Positions 1 to 12,554 of a stretch of DNA of 64,000 nt are shown one piece after another; within the stretch, counting starts at the first letter, position 1, and every line of letters begins with the position of its first letter. The stretch is taken from NCBI GenBank assembly GCA_038373865.1, contig JAXGGA010001602.1, positions 1-64,000 of the forward strand. The letters run 5' to 3'. Under the pieces are notes generated by a model. The model worked only from the letters and a program-made list of their open reading frames with translations, searched no databases and was not told the origin of the DNA. Origin of the DNA: Uloborus plumipes. Taxonomy: Eukaryota > Arthropoda > Arachnida > Araneae > Uloboridae. A program made the position numbers and the translations under genes.

Positions 1-249
1 TTACCAGCGAGCGACCGCACTTGGTACGGTACAACTCGTAAATTTTAAGGCAGAGCTCTGGTATAAAGCAGTAAGTAACGGCCCCCTAAGCAAGGGCTAA
101 GGCAGGAACATGCAATACACCGCCAACTCGGTTATTTTGATCCATGGACTGCAGCTCTACTGCTTTATACCCGAGCTCTGCCTTAAAATTTACTAGTTAT
201 ACCGTACCAAGTGCGGTCGCTCGCTGGAATTCTAATTTCACATTAGCTA
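1..249. repeat. Hairpin copy of an interspersed repeat (family R)
   Basis: Positions 3-70 and about 160-227 are near-perfect reverse complements: CCAGCGAGCGACCGCACTTG at one end and its complement at the other, with the GGCAGAGCTCTG segment also mirrored. The loop carries the stretch GCAAGGGCTAAGGCAGGA. Related non-hairpin copies of the same family lie at about 300-460, 14,570-14,720, 20,230-20,420, 20,940-21,230 and 59,240-59,360. No protein is encoded. The family is unnamed here and could be a SINE-like or MITE-like element. Confidence 0.7.
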
Positions 250-1051
250 CTAGGTTTTTTTTTTTTTTTTTGGCTCTCTTTGCTCTATAAGAGGATTTTT
301 GCCTCCAACTCGGCTACTTTCGTATTCCATGCTGATGAGTGCATAATAAGCACGAAACTGCAGTCCATAGATCGAAATAGCCGAGTTGGCGGTGTATTGC
401 ATGCTCCTGCCTCAGCCCTTGCTTAGGGGCGGTTACTCACTGCTTTATACACTAAATAGAATCATACGAAACTATAATTCAACTATAAATATAAATGTCA
501 ATGAATCCATGTTCTTTGACGACACTACTTCACTACATTGACAACCACATATTTATGTAATGGTACAAATATTCATTTTTTACTTTTCAATGGTTTCTCT
601 GAAAATGTTGGCAAAATACAGTGAAACATCGTTTTCCCATTTTTCAGAGGTCATAAAGAAGTTGGGGGGAGCTAACTGGAGGAAAACTACAGATCGTGAT
701 AAGAAGATGCCACTTGGTAGGAATGTTGTTAATGACCATAAAATGAAATTAAGACCCAAAAGCACTTTCAAAAACCGTTTTAATCCAAGATGGCGTTTTT
801 CAAAATGGCGGCCAATGCTTTTTAAGTATAAATCACACTAAAGAGGTTTTTGTGTCAAATTATATGTTTTTCAGGTCAAGGATTTCATTTTGTACATGGA
901 AAATAAGCTAAATGATCATTTGAATGTTTATTCATTAATTTTTAAAATAAATTACATAATTTATTAAACAAAACTAAGTGCAATTTTGAAGATTTTTGAA
1001 AAGTAGCCAATCTGCTGCTGAAGAAAAGTGTCAAAACCTGGACCGTTGGTA

Positions 1052-1420
1052 ATCTAGTCACCCATAAATTAGTCTCCTAGGAGCTCCGCACACTTCTCCC
1101 AGAAGTGCTGCTATTGTTAGAAGCGTAAAAAGAAGGTCCGTTTCGGAATTAAGTGTAGTTCGGATGCCGACACAGAAATAATGTCCTCTCTTGTTTAAAA
1201 TATTCTTCCTTTCAGTCGTCTCTTGAATCTGGGAAGCAGCCAGAAGTCGCAGAGGGCCATATCAGGAGAGTAAAAAGCCTGTCGAATCACAAAAGCTTGG
1301 TTTTCCTCAAAACATTTCTGAATCTGTGTGAGAAATGTGTTGTAAAATAACCTTTGAAAGCCGTTTGCTCCTTCCGACTGTTTTCAACTTGGCTTTCACT
1401 TAAAGTCTAACAAAATTTGA
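1052..1420 (-). pseudogene. mariner transposase 3' fragment (left arm)
   Basis: Read on the minus strand, the sequence encodes the mariner motif SPDMALCDFWLLPRFKRRL, followed by LKGRIF and a CAELLGD-like end. This is the third catalytic aspartate block and C terminus of a mariner-family transposase. Stops and frameshifts interrupt it and the N-terminal half is absent, so it is a dead relic. The same relic is mirrored at about 13,597-13,965. Confidence 0.75.
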
Positions 1421-2461
1421 TGCAGTAGCTCTGCTAAGGTCGTGACGTCTTTTTCCTTGAAACGGAGAAAAAAAAAAGAGCATAACCAATTGCATTAGTC
1501 AAATGCTGTTTGTCATTGATTGACGTTACAGATAGACCGGAGTTGAATCACTTATGTCCCCAAAAGGTTCAAGATCAGTACACGTACACGCACGTGATTT
1601 GTTTCCATCAAATTTTCAAGGGTAAAAAAGGTCGTATGCATTTCTAACAGCCCTGGTATGTAAATGCTTTCTAAAGTACCAGGAAGAAAATAGAAAAAAT
1701 ATCAAATTTTGCCAACATATAAAATTTTTTCTCAATATGTAGTGCATAAATATACTCGTGAGTTGAGCACTACTTCATTGTCGCATTCGTTTTTGTGTTT
1801 ACATAATAGTCAGGGGCTCCCCGAGCTTAAATTTTTGGGGAGGGCGAAATTTCTGAATTTGCCGAATGAAATCCTAAAATGTGCCGAATCAGAAAAGACG
1901 AGCCTTATACCGTTACTTTATGAGAAAAGACAACAGGTTTCACTAAAAAAAATTGAGCATTCACACATTTTTCTTCAGATGATTGACAAATATTTGAATT
2001 TTGATGAATAACAACGGGAATGTATTTTACACAGTCAAAACGATTGATTGGATAATTTATTAATTATTGTCACATACACAAAAAGAGATCAAAACGTATT
2101 TACTGCATGACATATCATAAAATGTTGCATAGATTGCAAATTAAAGCATGTTGGTCATTTGACAGGTTTTTGCAACAACCGATTTAAGTTTTATTAATTA
2201 GGTCTTCTTATTTTCAAAGGCAATAAATGTATGTAAAAAAAGGAAGATAGCAGCGACACACACAATGTACAAATAAACACAAAATATTGCAATACCGTTC
2301 CTGAATTTGTCAAATCGTCAGCCAGAATTTGCCGAATGACAAACCTTTAGGGGGTCCCAGTGATCACCCTTCGGGGCGCTCCTGATAATAGTGTACAAGA
2401 TAAACCAACACTTTTGCACTCGTTTTTTTCTAATTTAGCGTGTGCATTTTATTAGCTCAAT

Positions 2462-2611
2462 TCACGAATCAGAAATTTCCGATAACTTCGAAAATTTCAG
2501 CTCCCAAGATTCATCATCCAACTGCCATTCATTTGAAGATGGTGCATATATGTGTTTGTTTGCTTGTTCCCAAATGTGTTCAGCCTTGAAAGTGTTACGT
2601 AATACTTTTTG
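2462..2611 (-). CDS. Possible terminal coding exon, unidentified (left-arm copy)
   Basis: This is the mirror of 12,405-12,554, which is described more fully there. On the minus strand a pyrimidine-rich stretch ending in CAG precedes a 49-residue frame ending in TGA, with an AATAAA hexamer just after the stop. The frame has a protein-like composition (three Trp, mixed charge), but I do not recognise the family. Confidence 0.3.
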   Translation of the reverse strand, partial: QKVLRNTFKAEHIWEQANKHIYAPSSNEWQLDDESWELKFSKLSEISDS

Positions 2612-3181
2612 CTGTAAGGCACCCTAAGTCGGCGATTTTCTTTCAATTTTTGGCCTATTTTTGGAAATAAACAACTCTTATCTTGCATCACACAGTTACG
2701 AAAAAAAAACAACTCCTTATTGGACTTGGAGAATGTGAGATAAATGAAAATGCTCCAATGGCTTCTTTGAGCAGCAACCATACCATCCAAGATGATTTTA
2801 TGAGCTTCTCAGTGAAGTAAGTATTGCTGTTAAAGCCTCTAAAAGCATGAAATCCTGGTAAAGCTGGAGACTTTTCTTTCCCATAGATGATCTAAAATGA
2901 ATCTGTAGTTCTTACCTGCTCCAAAAGCAATCCAAAGTTTATGCAAACTTATTGTTGATAAGGTAAAGAAACAAGACATTGCTGAAACTAAAACATGGGT
3001 ATCAACTATGTGAATGAGCATATATCTGAAGAAGTTTTCCACCATCTCTTGAAAATTCAATATCATTTTTAGTCTGCTTCCTCATGGCCACGGCAAGTAA
3101 TACTAATGAGCGAAGTTTAAGGCGTACTATTTCCTTTTAAGTCTACATCTGATGCCGTTACAACCTGTAAAGTTGTAAGTA

Positions 3182-3743
3182 CAGTGAACTCTCACTTATG
3201 CGCCGGCCCAAGGGACCAACAGAAAAAGGCGCATAAGTGAGAGAGACGCATAAGTGAACAAGCCTATTTAAAGGTCTAAAACGCATGATAAGCTGTAATG
3301 AGGGCATAAATAAGATTGTTTCTATAGAAAAAGGACATATTACTATGGTTTGGCAATGACTGAAAACGTAACTACTATGATAAATAGAAAACAAAAATTG
3401 TAGCATACCTAATCACAAATTAACCATCTTATAAATCAATGGGTAATTGATAATTGTCAATCTCCGAACTCTAGTTCATGCGGAAAAAATGCCTTCCGTG
3501 AGCAATTAAGGCCAAAGATTAAAGAGCAAATTGAAGAAACATGCTTATTTTTTAAAGAAAATTATTTTTTTTTTTACATTTTACGAAAAATTCGGCTCAT
3601 AAGTGAAATATTTATCTTAAGAGCGACGCATAAACGATTGATATTATCATTATTTTGCTATGGAATGTGCTGGGACTATTGAAAATGGTCGTATAAGTGA
3701 AAAAGGCATATAAATGAGGCGGTGTATAAATGAGAGTTCACTG
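3182..3743. mobile_element. TA-flanked MITE with Tigger-like ends (left arm)
   Basis: The element begins CAGTGAACTCTCACTTATGC and ends with the inverted GAGAGTTCACTG, flanked by TA on both sides (3,180-3,181 and 3,744-3,745). CAGTGAAC-type termini with a TA target duplication are typical of pogo/Tigger-type Tc1/mariner elements. Internal sequence repeats the CATAAGTGA motif in both orientations. It has no coding capacity, so it is non-autonomous. Confidence 0.8.
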
Positions 3744-3959
3744 TATACTAATAACTAAGATACCTTAAAGAGTAACGAGAGTTAGTGACTTGAATTTCTC
3801 AACCTACTATGCTAATTTTTAAAGCTCCGTGTGAAAGCAATTGAAGACATGATGGGCCTGAATCAAGTGCGCTTGTATGTTCTGGCCTTGTACCTTTGTG
3901 CACATGAGCGATTTTGTCCCCATTTCTAACGTCTGTCTCTGGCAAAAGTACTCCCCAAC

Positions 3960-4370
3960 TTTTTTTATATTTTTTTCAAATTTCAATTAAAATGACGAAA
4001 CAACTGGAGCATCACTACTGCTTCAAATTTTGATGGAAACTGGCAACAGCTAAGTTTAAACCATTAGGAAGATGAAAATGGCTTTCAAACACGATTTTCC
4101 AGCACATAATTCAGAAGTCTGTTAGAGAAAACCGGACTCTTGTGTTTCGACAGGGTTCTTACACTCCCGATATGGACCTCTGCGACTTCTGGTTGTTTCT
4201 CAAACTCAAGAAATGATCGAAAGGAACGAAATTTCAAACAAGAGATGACATTGTGCCTGTAACGGCCGCAGAGTTACGTTTTCTTCCAAACAGGCCATCT
4301 CGGAAGGCTTCTTGCAATAGAAGCACCTTTGGAAGACGAGTGAGGAGTTCTTAGGAGACTAATGATTAGG
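3960..4370 (+). pseudogene. mariner transposase 3' fragment (left arm)
   Basis: The plus strand encodes LVFRQGSYTPDMDLCDFWLF, the PYSPDxAxCDFxLFP block of mariner transposases, followed by LKLKK, a stop, then KGTKFQTRDDI. An upstream stretch near 4,020-4,130 matches mariner-like coding DNA without a continuous frame. It is truncated and interrupted. It points the opposite way to the fragment at 1,052-1,420, so the two are separate insertions or a rearranged element. Confidence 0.75.
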
Positions 4371-7361
4371 TAACCAACAGTGGCGTAGTGGGTTGGCTCT
4401 CGCCACGGGCACAGCAGCCAGGGGAGCGGCATTTTGACCGATTAAAAAAAATTATTTTTTTGGTCAAGTCCAAACAGACTAAAAAATGAAAATTTGATAG
4501 ACATCCCGAGCAGCGCAAACTGCGCCACCCGCTGCGAGATAAAAACATACAAAATGTGCAACTTTGTTTCAGTGATTTCAGTTGAATATCTGATTTCGGT
4601 TGGATACACTGATGTTAGCTTAAACTTATCTGGCAGAATTTAGTCATATGGGGTCTGGAGTCTGTATAATAGGCTGATCTGAAATCGCCCCGGTCTTATC
4701 CACTTAAAAGAGATAGAAACAAACCTTTTCCCTCCACTTCTTTACAACCGTTTTTCTTCACGATATCGCTTCAACTTATCATTATATACTATACTTCGGA
4801 AATAAAGTTCTAAGATTTTAAAAATCGGCGAGGTTTTGTTGAAAACATTTCGGATACAGATTTTTGGAATGTAATTTTATGATGACTGAAAGTAACTCTT
4901 CTGTTGGTAACAATTTTTTGTGGTTAAAACTAGTGCATTTCTGAAAAACGGTAGGAGGAGGTTTCTAAAAAAAAGACTATCGCGATTTATAAGATTTGTG
5001 CCAAGAGCCTACAATAAATAAAGATTCTAAAAATAAGTAACACAAGTACAGCGACTCGATTTTGAACGAGTAACGTTTTTAAACGCTGTTTGTGCTTCTA
5101 TGGCGCAGTATAAGGTTAGAAGGTTAAAAAAAAAAAAATTGATAAATACATCTTTCTTAATGAGTTTCGATTTCGTATTTTGGAAAGTTTCTATTTTATA
5201 TGTACTTTAATGACGCGCTCTCCCTTCTAAACTATATATAGCACAACTTTGTTCTTTATACTCTCATTACCGTTTCAGTTTTATTGGGAGGGATTGAGCT
5301 CGATTTGTAATCACGCCAGTGCAATATGTTTTGTGCTCTTTCTATTGTCAAAATAAACAAAAATAGCTATTGTTTCTCATGTATTACAGAACAAGGAAAT
5401 GCTAAGTGAATGTTACGGGAAGATGGGTATACTGTACGCTACTTCAGGCAGGGGGGAGCCACTTTTTTGAAACGGTACACAAATATACGTGCTAATCAAT
5501 TTTCTTTTGAATCGTTCTCAGTTCGAGTACAGTCTGATACCGCCAATACCTCCCCTATTGTTGGCCCATGTTTGTATACACTGCATTTAAAATTTAAAAA
5601 AAAAGAAAGAAAATGCATCTGATACTTTCTTAAAGTCAGGGAGGGAACAATTGCTTCTCCAAATTCCCCTCATACATAATATTAGTTTTAAATAACGGCT
5701 GGTCTCTGGAACATTTTGAATACTTACCAGGAAAGTACTCGACTTAAGTAAGAGAGAAAAAAGTTAAAAATGGTACCATTCGAAAGAGCATACTGGGACA
5801 TATCTTTGACCCAAAGATCAAGTGCCCTGGTCCCCTCGTTTTCGAGATAAGGGGTCTGAAAGTCGGCCGAAAAGTAGCCAAATTTGAAGACTTGGCAAGA
5901 AATTGAAGCTAACTCGAGATTCTCCCTTCCGCTGCTTACTTGACATCGCATCATTTCCATGCTTGGTCATTCGCAAAGAAAGTAAAAGATGTTTAACGTT
6001 AACCCTTTACTTGTATGAGCTAAAATAAAGAATGCTGATCAAGACTATGATGTGGAGAGCAGAGAGCTTTATCCAGATGAGCGAAAACATTGCAAAGAAG
6101 TTAAAGTTTTATCTTTTTACGATTGATAACAATAGATTTTAGAATTTTAGTTATTTTAAGTTTTTTTACTGAACTAAGTTGTATGTGTTGATTATTATAA
6201 GTTAAAATATATTGCACGTGTTTCTAAATGAATAACTCGGGATAATTAAGTAAGTATGAAAAGCAGCTAATATGAGCTCATGTACAAAAAATGAAAGAAA
6301 TAATCTTTGGGGTAGAAATTAAATTGTCATGGATTATGATATCAGTTCTTATTTTAAAAAAAAATCGATACAAGAAGTTTCACTATCTGCCAACTCTTAG
6401 CAAAAACATTTATTTTTTTAAAATTGAAATCGAGAAAAAATAAATAATTTTAAAAAGAAAACGAATTAGTAAATATCAATAGCTGCAAAATTATATTCAC
6501 GTCGGAAATTACATCAATGGTAGAGGGAAATAATTATTTCCATTCTTAAAATATACTAATAGAGTCGGCATTCATTGTAAAAAACCCTGCCATTCAAATT
6601 GGTCACTGTAGCGAAAAGTCTCTGTAACGTAAATGTAAAACATATTGCATGTTAATTTCGTATACTGTTTAAAAACACTAGAATAAGTTTTACTAGTTCT
6701 GGTATATGTTCAACGGGTAGGAAAAGACTAACAAAATTGTAAATCAATACAAGTTTTACTTTTCTGTAAAAGTAGAAAATAGGTGGAAAAAAATCATGAA
6801 AGAAGGCCTGATGCACTGGAAAAAAAAAACGCTCAAAACAATAAAGTCGAAAAAGCACAACTTAATAAACATAATTAAATACACAGAGAAATCTAAAATA
6901 AGAAAGTTGGGTTTTGAGCTGCGGAAACTGTGTACCTGCCAGTCTGTCTATTGGTCAGTTTTTCTGCCCCCCCCCCCCCCGCAATAACTTTTGAGTGCAT
7001 AGTCCGATTCGATTTTTTTAAATCGAAAGATCTCAGTGAGGACTATACACTCCCATATTCGACTTTTTGATTTGAATAATATTTCATTCAATTTCGAATT
7101 TCCGATTTTTCCCCCTGTCCTCACTTATAACTTTTGAAGGAACAAGTTCGATTCGAGCGAACATTTTTTTTTTTTTCGAAATATCTCAGAGAAAACACCT
7201 CATTCCTGTTTGATTTCTTTATTTGAACACATTTTCATTAAATTTTGAGCATTTTTTTTTTTTTTTTTGAAAGACCATTCTTACACACCCAGTGATGCAA
7301 TTGGCAAAAATATTTAGGAGAACTCCCTTTGAGTTATAGGGGACCCACCAAAGAAAAGTAA

Positions 7362-7463
7362 GCCGGCTTTGCAAAAAATTTATCTTGCCCAATTTTTACC
7401 AATTGAAAACCCTAAAAAAAAACATCTCTTCTCTTTTCCTAACTCTACTCCAGATTTGTTAGT

Positions 7464-7499
<36 letters not shown>

Positions 7500-7614
7500 T
7501 TTATTTTTACACACACACACAACATTTTTTAATTGAGAGAGATGGTTTTTCTCCACCTATAATAGTACGGGTTATTCTCAATTGTTAAAATTGCAAATAT
7601 AAATTTTTTCAAAC
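7362..7614. other. Centre of the inverted duplication, with poly-C tract
   Basis: Homology between the arms fades here. Short blocks still pair (for example AAAAAATTTAT and CAATTGA), but indels and substitutions are much denser than in the arms. A run of about 27 C at 7,467-7,493 is followed by a T-rich stretch and a short (CA)n. The centre is either a genuine asymmetric spacer or sequence read poorly at a fold-back point. Confidence 0.7.
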
Positions 7615-10600
7615 CACTTTTCTTTTGGTGGGTCCCCTATAACTCAAAGGGAGTTCTCCTAAATATTTTTGCCAATTGCATCACTGGGTGTGTAAGAATG
7701 GTCTTTCAGAAAAAAAAAAAAAAAAATGCTCAAAATTTAATGAAAATGTGTTCAAATAAAGAAATCAAACAGGAATGAGGTGTTTTCTCTGAGATATTTC
7801 GAAAAAAAAAAAAATGTTCGCTCGAATCGAACTTGTTCCTTCAAAAGTTATAAGTGAGGACAGGGGGAAAAATCGGAAATTCGAAATTGAATGAAATATT
7901 ATTCAAATCAAAAAGTCGAATATGGGAGTGTATAGTCCTCACTGAGATCTTTCGATTTAAAAAAATCGAATCGGACTATGCACTCAAAAGTTATTGCGGG
8001 GGGGGGGGGGGCAGAAAAACTGACCAATAGACAGACTGGCAGGTACACAGTTTCCGCAGCTCAAAACCCAACTTTCTTATTTTAGATTTCTCTGTGTATT
8101 TAATTATGTTTATTAAGTTGTGCTTTTTCGACTTAATTGTTTTGAGCGTTTTTTTTTTCCAGTGCATCAGGCCTTCTTTCATGATTTTTTTCCACCTATT
8201 TTCTACTTTTACAGAAAAGTAAAACTTGTATTGATTTACAATTTTGTTAGTCTTTTCCTACCCGTTGAACATATACCAGAACCAGTAAAAGTTATTCTAG
8301 TGTTTTTAAACAGTATACGAAATTAACATGCAATATGTTTTACATTTACGTTACAGAGACTTTTCGCTACAGTGACCAATTTGAATGGCAGGGTTTTTTA
8401 CAATGAATGCCGACACTATTAGTATATTTTAAGAATGAAAATAATTATTTCCCTCTACCATTGATGTAATTTCCGAAGTGAATATAATTTTGCAGCTATT
8501 GATATTTACTAATTCGTTTTCTTTTTTAAATTATTTATTTTTTCTCGATTTCAATTTTAAAAAAATAAATGTTTTTGCTAAGAGTTGGCAGATAGTGAAA
8601 CTTCTTGTATCGATTTTTTTATTAATAAGAACTGATATCATAATCCATGACAATTTAATTTCTACCCCAAAGATTATTTCTTTCATTTTTTGTACATGAG
8701 CTCATATTAGCTGCTTTTCATACTTACTTAATTATCCCGAATGATTCATTTAGAAACACGTGCAATATATTTTAACGTATAATAATCAACACATACAACT
8801 TAGTTCAGTAAAAAAAACTTAAAATAACTAAAATTCTAAAATCTATTGTTATCAATCGTAAAAAGATAAAACTTTAACTTCTTTGCAATGTTTTCGCTCA
8901 TCTGGATAAAGCTCTCTGCTCTCCACATCATAGTCTTGATCAGCATTCTTTATTTTAGCTCATACAAGTAAAGGGTTAACGTTAAACATCTTTTACTTTC
9001 TTTGCGAATGACCAAGCATGGAAATGATGCGATGTCAAGTAAGCAGCGGAAGGGAGAATCTCGAGTTAGCTTCAATTTCTTGCCAAGTCTTCAAATTTGG
9101 CTACTTTTCGGCCGACTTTCAGACCCCTTATCTCGAAAACGAGGGGACCAGGGCACTTGATCTTTGGGTCAAAGATATGTCCCAGTATGCTCTTTCGAAT
9201 GGTACCATTTTTAACTTTTTTCTCTCTTACTTAAGTCGAGTACTTTCCTGGTAAGTATTCAAAATGTTCCAGAGACCAGCCGTTATTTAAAACTAATATT
9301 ATGTATGAGGGGAATTTGGAGAAGCAATTGTTCCCTCCCTGACTTTAAGAAAGTACCAGATGTATTTTCTGGATTTTTTTTTTTTTTAAATTTTAAATAC
9401 AACAGATACAAACATGGGCCAACAATAGGGAAGGTATTGGCGTTTACCACTACGACGGTGCTCGAACTGAAAATGATTTAAAAAAAACTGATTAGCACGT
9501 ATATTTGTGTACCGTTTCAAAAAAGTGGCTCCCCCCTGCCTGAAGTAGCGTACAGTATACCCATCTTCCCGTAACATTCACTTAGCATTTCCTTGTTCTG
9601 TAATACATGAGAAACAATAGCTATTTTTGTTTATTTTGACAATAGAAAGAGCACAAAACATATTGCACTGGCGTGATTACAAATCGAGCTCAATCCCTCC
9701 CAATAAAACTGAAACGGTAATGAGAGTATAAAGAACAAAGTTGTGCTATATATAGTTTAGAAGGGAGAGCGCGTCATTAAAGTACATATAAAATAGAAAC
9801 TTTCCAAAATACGAAATCGAAACTCATTAAGAAAGATGTATTTATCAATTTTTTTTTTTTTAACCTTCTAACCTTATACTGCGCCATAGAAGCACAAACA
9901 GCGTTTAAAAACGTTACTCGTTCAAAATCGAGTCGCTGTACTTGTGTTACTTATTTTTAGAATCTTTATTTATTGTAGGCTCTTGGCACAAATCTTATAA
10001 ATCGCGATAGTCTTTTTTTTAGAAACCTCCTCCTACCGTTTTTCAGAAATGCACTAGTTTTAACCACAAAAAATTGTTACCAACAGAAGAGTTACTTTCA
10101 GTCATCATAAAATTACATTCCAAAAATCTGTATCCGAAATGTTTTCAACAAAACCTCGCCGATTTTTAAAATCTTAGAACTTTATTTCCGAAGTATAGTA
10201 TATAATGATAAGTTGAAGCGATATCGTGAAGAAAAACGGTTGTAAAGAAGTGGAGGGAAAAGGTTTGTTTCTATCTCTTTTAAGTGCGGATAAGACCGGG
10301 GCGATTTCAGATCAGCCTATTATACAGACTCCAGACCCCATATGACTAAATTCTGCCAGATAAGTTTAAGCTAACATCAGTGTATCCAACCGTAGTCAGA
10401 TATTCAACTGAAATCACTGAAACAAAGTTGCACATTTTGTATGTATTTATCTCGCAGCGGGGGGCGCAGTTTGCGCTGCTCGGGATGTCTATCAAATTTT
10501 CATTTTTTAGTCTGTTTGGACTTGACCAAAAAAATAATTTTTTTTTAATCGGTCAAAATGCCGCTCCCCTGGCTACTGTGCCCGTGGCGAGAGCCAACCC

Positions 10601-10639
10601 ACTACGCCACTGTTGGTTACCTAATCATTAGTCTCCTAA

Positions 10640-11020
10640 GAACTCCTCACTCGTCTTCCAAAGGTGCTTCTATTGCAAGAAGCCTTCCGAGATGTCCTGT
10701 TTGGAAGAAAACGTAACTCTGCGGCCGTTACAGGCACAATGTCATCTCTTGTTTGAAATTTCGTTCCTTTCGATCATTTCTTGAGTTTGAGAAACAACTA
10801 GAAGTCGCAGAAGTCCATATCGGGAGTGTAAGAACCCTGTCGAAACACAAGAGTCCGGTTTTCTCTAACAGACTTCTGAATTATGTGCTGGAAAATCGTG
10901 TTTGAAAGCCATTTTCATCTTCCTAATGGTTTAAACTTAGCTGTTGCCAGTTTCCATCAAAATTTGAAGCAGTAGCGATGCTCCAGTTGTTTCGTCATTT
11001 GAAATTGAAATTTGAAAAAA
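10640..11020 (-). pseudogene. mariner transposase 3' fragment (right arm)
   Basis: Mirror copy of the fragment at 3,960-4,370. Read on the minus strand it shows the TPD..LCDF aspartate block and the downstream QTRDDI segment, with the same internal stop. It is a non-functional relic. Confidence 0.7.
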
Positions 11021-11272
11021 ATAAAAAAAAAGTTGGGGAGTACAATGCATTATTTAAGTCAAAATACATTTTGCCAGAGACAGACGTTAGAAATGGGGAC
11101 AAAATCGCTCATGTGCACAAAGGTACAAGGCCAGAACATACAAGCGCACTTGATTCAGGCCCATCATGTCTTCAATTGCTTTCACACGGAGCTTTAAAAA
11201 TTAGCATAGTAGGTTGAGAAATTCAAGTCACTAACTCTCGTTACTCTTTAAGGTATCTTAGTTATTAGTATA

Positions 11273-11836
11273 CAGTGAACTCTCATTTATACACCGCCTC
11301 ATTTATACGCCTTTTTCACTTATACGACCATTTTCAATAGTCCCAGCACATTCCATAGCAAAATAATGATAATATCAATCGTTTATGCGTCGCTCTTAAG
11401 ATAAATATTTCACTTATGAGCCGAATTTTTCGTAAAATGTAAAAAAAAAAAAATAATTTTCTTTAAAAAATAAGCATGTTTCTTCAATTTGCTCTTTAAT
11501 CTTTGGCCTTAATTGCTCACGGAAGGAATTTTTTCCGCATGAACTAGAGTTCGGAGATTGACAATTATCAATTACCCATTGATTTATAAGATGGTTAATT
11601 TGTGATTAGGTATGCTACAATTTTTGTTTTCTATTTATCATAGTAGTTACGTTTTCAGTCATTGCCAAACCATAGTAATATGTCCTTTTTCTATAGAAAC
11701 AATCTTATTTATGCCCTCATTACAGCTTATCATGCGTTTTAGACCTTTAAATAGGCTTGTTCACTTATGCGTCTCTCTCACTTATGCGCCTTTTTCTGTT
11801 GGTCTCTTGGGCCGGCGCAAAAGTGAGAGTTCACTG
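11273..11836. mobile_element. TA-flanked MITE with Tigger-like ends (right arm)
   Basis: Mirror of 3,182-3,743. The ends are CAGTGAACTCTCATTTATAC and GTGAGAGTTCACTG, and TA flanks both sides. It differs from its partner by a few substitutions and two bases of length. It is non-coding. Confidence 0.8.
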
Positions 11837-12404
11837 TACTTACAACTTTACAGGTTGTAACGGCATCAGATGTAGACTTAAAAGGAAATAGTACGCCTTA
11901 AACTTCGCTCATTAGTATTACTTGCCGTGGCCATGAGGAAGCAGACTAAAAATGATATTGAATTTTCAAGAGATGGTGGAAAACTTCTTCAGATATATGC
12001 TCATTCACATAGTTGATACCCATGTTTTAGTTTCAGCAATGTCTTGTTTCTTTACCTTGTCAACAATAAGTTTGCATAAACTTTGGATTGCTTTTGGAGC
12101 AGGTAAGAACTACAGATTCATTTTATATCATCTATGGGAAAGAAAAGTCTCCAGCTTTACCAGGATTTCATGCTTTTAGAGGCTTTAACAGCAATACTTA
12201 CTTCACTGAGAAGCTCATAAAATCATCTTGGATGGTATGGTTGCTGCTCAAAGAAGCCATTGGAGCATTTTCATTTATCTCACATTCTCCAAGTCCAATA
12301 ATGAGTTTTTTTTTTCGTAACTGTGTGATGCAAGATAAGAGTTGTTTATTTCCAAAAATAGGCCGAAAATTGAAAGAAAATCGCCGACTTAGGGTGCCTT
12401 ACAG

Positions 12405-12554
12405 CAAAAAGTATTACGTAACACTTTCAAGGCTGAACACATTTGGGAACAAGCAAACAAACACATATATGCACCATCTTCAAATGAATGGCAGTTGGAT
12501 GATGAATCTTGGGAGCTGAAATTTTCGAAGTTATCGGAAATTTCTGATTCGTGA
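12405..12554 (+). CDS. Possible terminal coding exon, unidentified (right-arm copy)
   Basis: A candidate acceptor (GGTGCCTTACAG) precedes a 49-residue open frame that begins QKVLRNTFKAEHIWEQANK, contains NEWQLDDESWELKF and ends at TGA (12,552-12,554). An AATAAA hexamer lies within about 15 bases after the stop, as expected for a last exon. The composition is protein-like, unlike the surrounding repeat frames. I could not identify the family or link upstream exons. A GGAGCAG|GTAAGA donor-like site at about 12,101 could belong to an earlier exon, but I could not establish phase. It may be a retained fragment of a duplicated host gene or chance. Confidence 0.35.
   Translation, partial: QKVLRNTFKAEHIWEQANKHIYAPSSNEWQLDDESWELKFSKLSEISDS

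Larger units (their letters stand above)
250..7361. repeat. Left arm of a 7.1 kb inverted duplication
   Basis: This stretch is the reverse complement of 7,615-14,766. Paired coordinates sum to about 15,017 at the outer end and about 14,977 near the centre, so the arms differ by roughly 40 nt of net indels plus scattered substitutions. By eye they are about 97-99% identical. The arm holds a family-R copy (300-460), two mariner fragments, a TA-flanked MITE, a possible terminal exon on the minus strand, and diverged tandem units of about 140 bp at 6,983-7,260. Short reading frames here recur mirrored in the other arm and look like repeat sequence, not genes. Confidence 0.9.

Noticed and set aside
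5724..5960. 78-codon frame identical in both palindrome arms
   Set aside because: Identity follows from the duplication; the sequence looks like a dispersed non-coding repeat and has no recognised domain.
6796..6987. 63-codon Lys-rich frame ending in poly-Pro, mirrored at 7,991-8,182
   Set aside because: The poly-Pro is a poly-C tract and the rest is A-rich chance coding.
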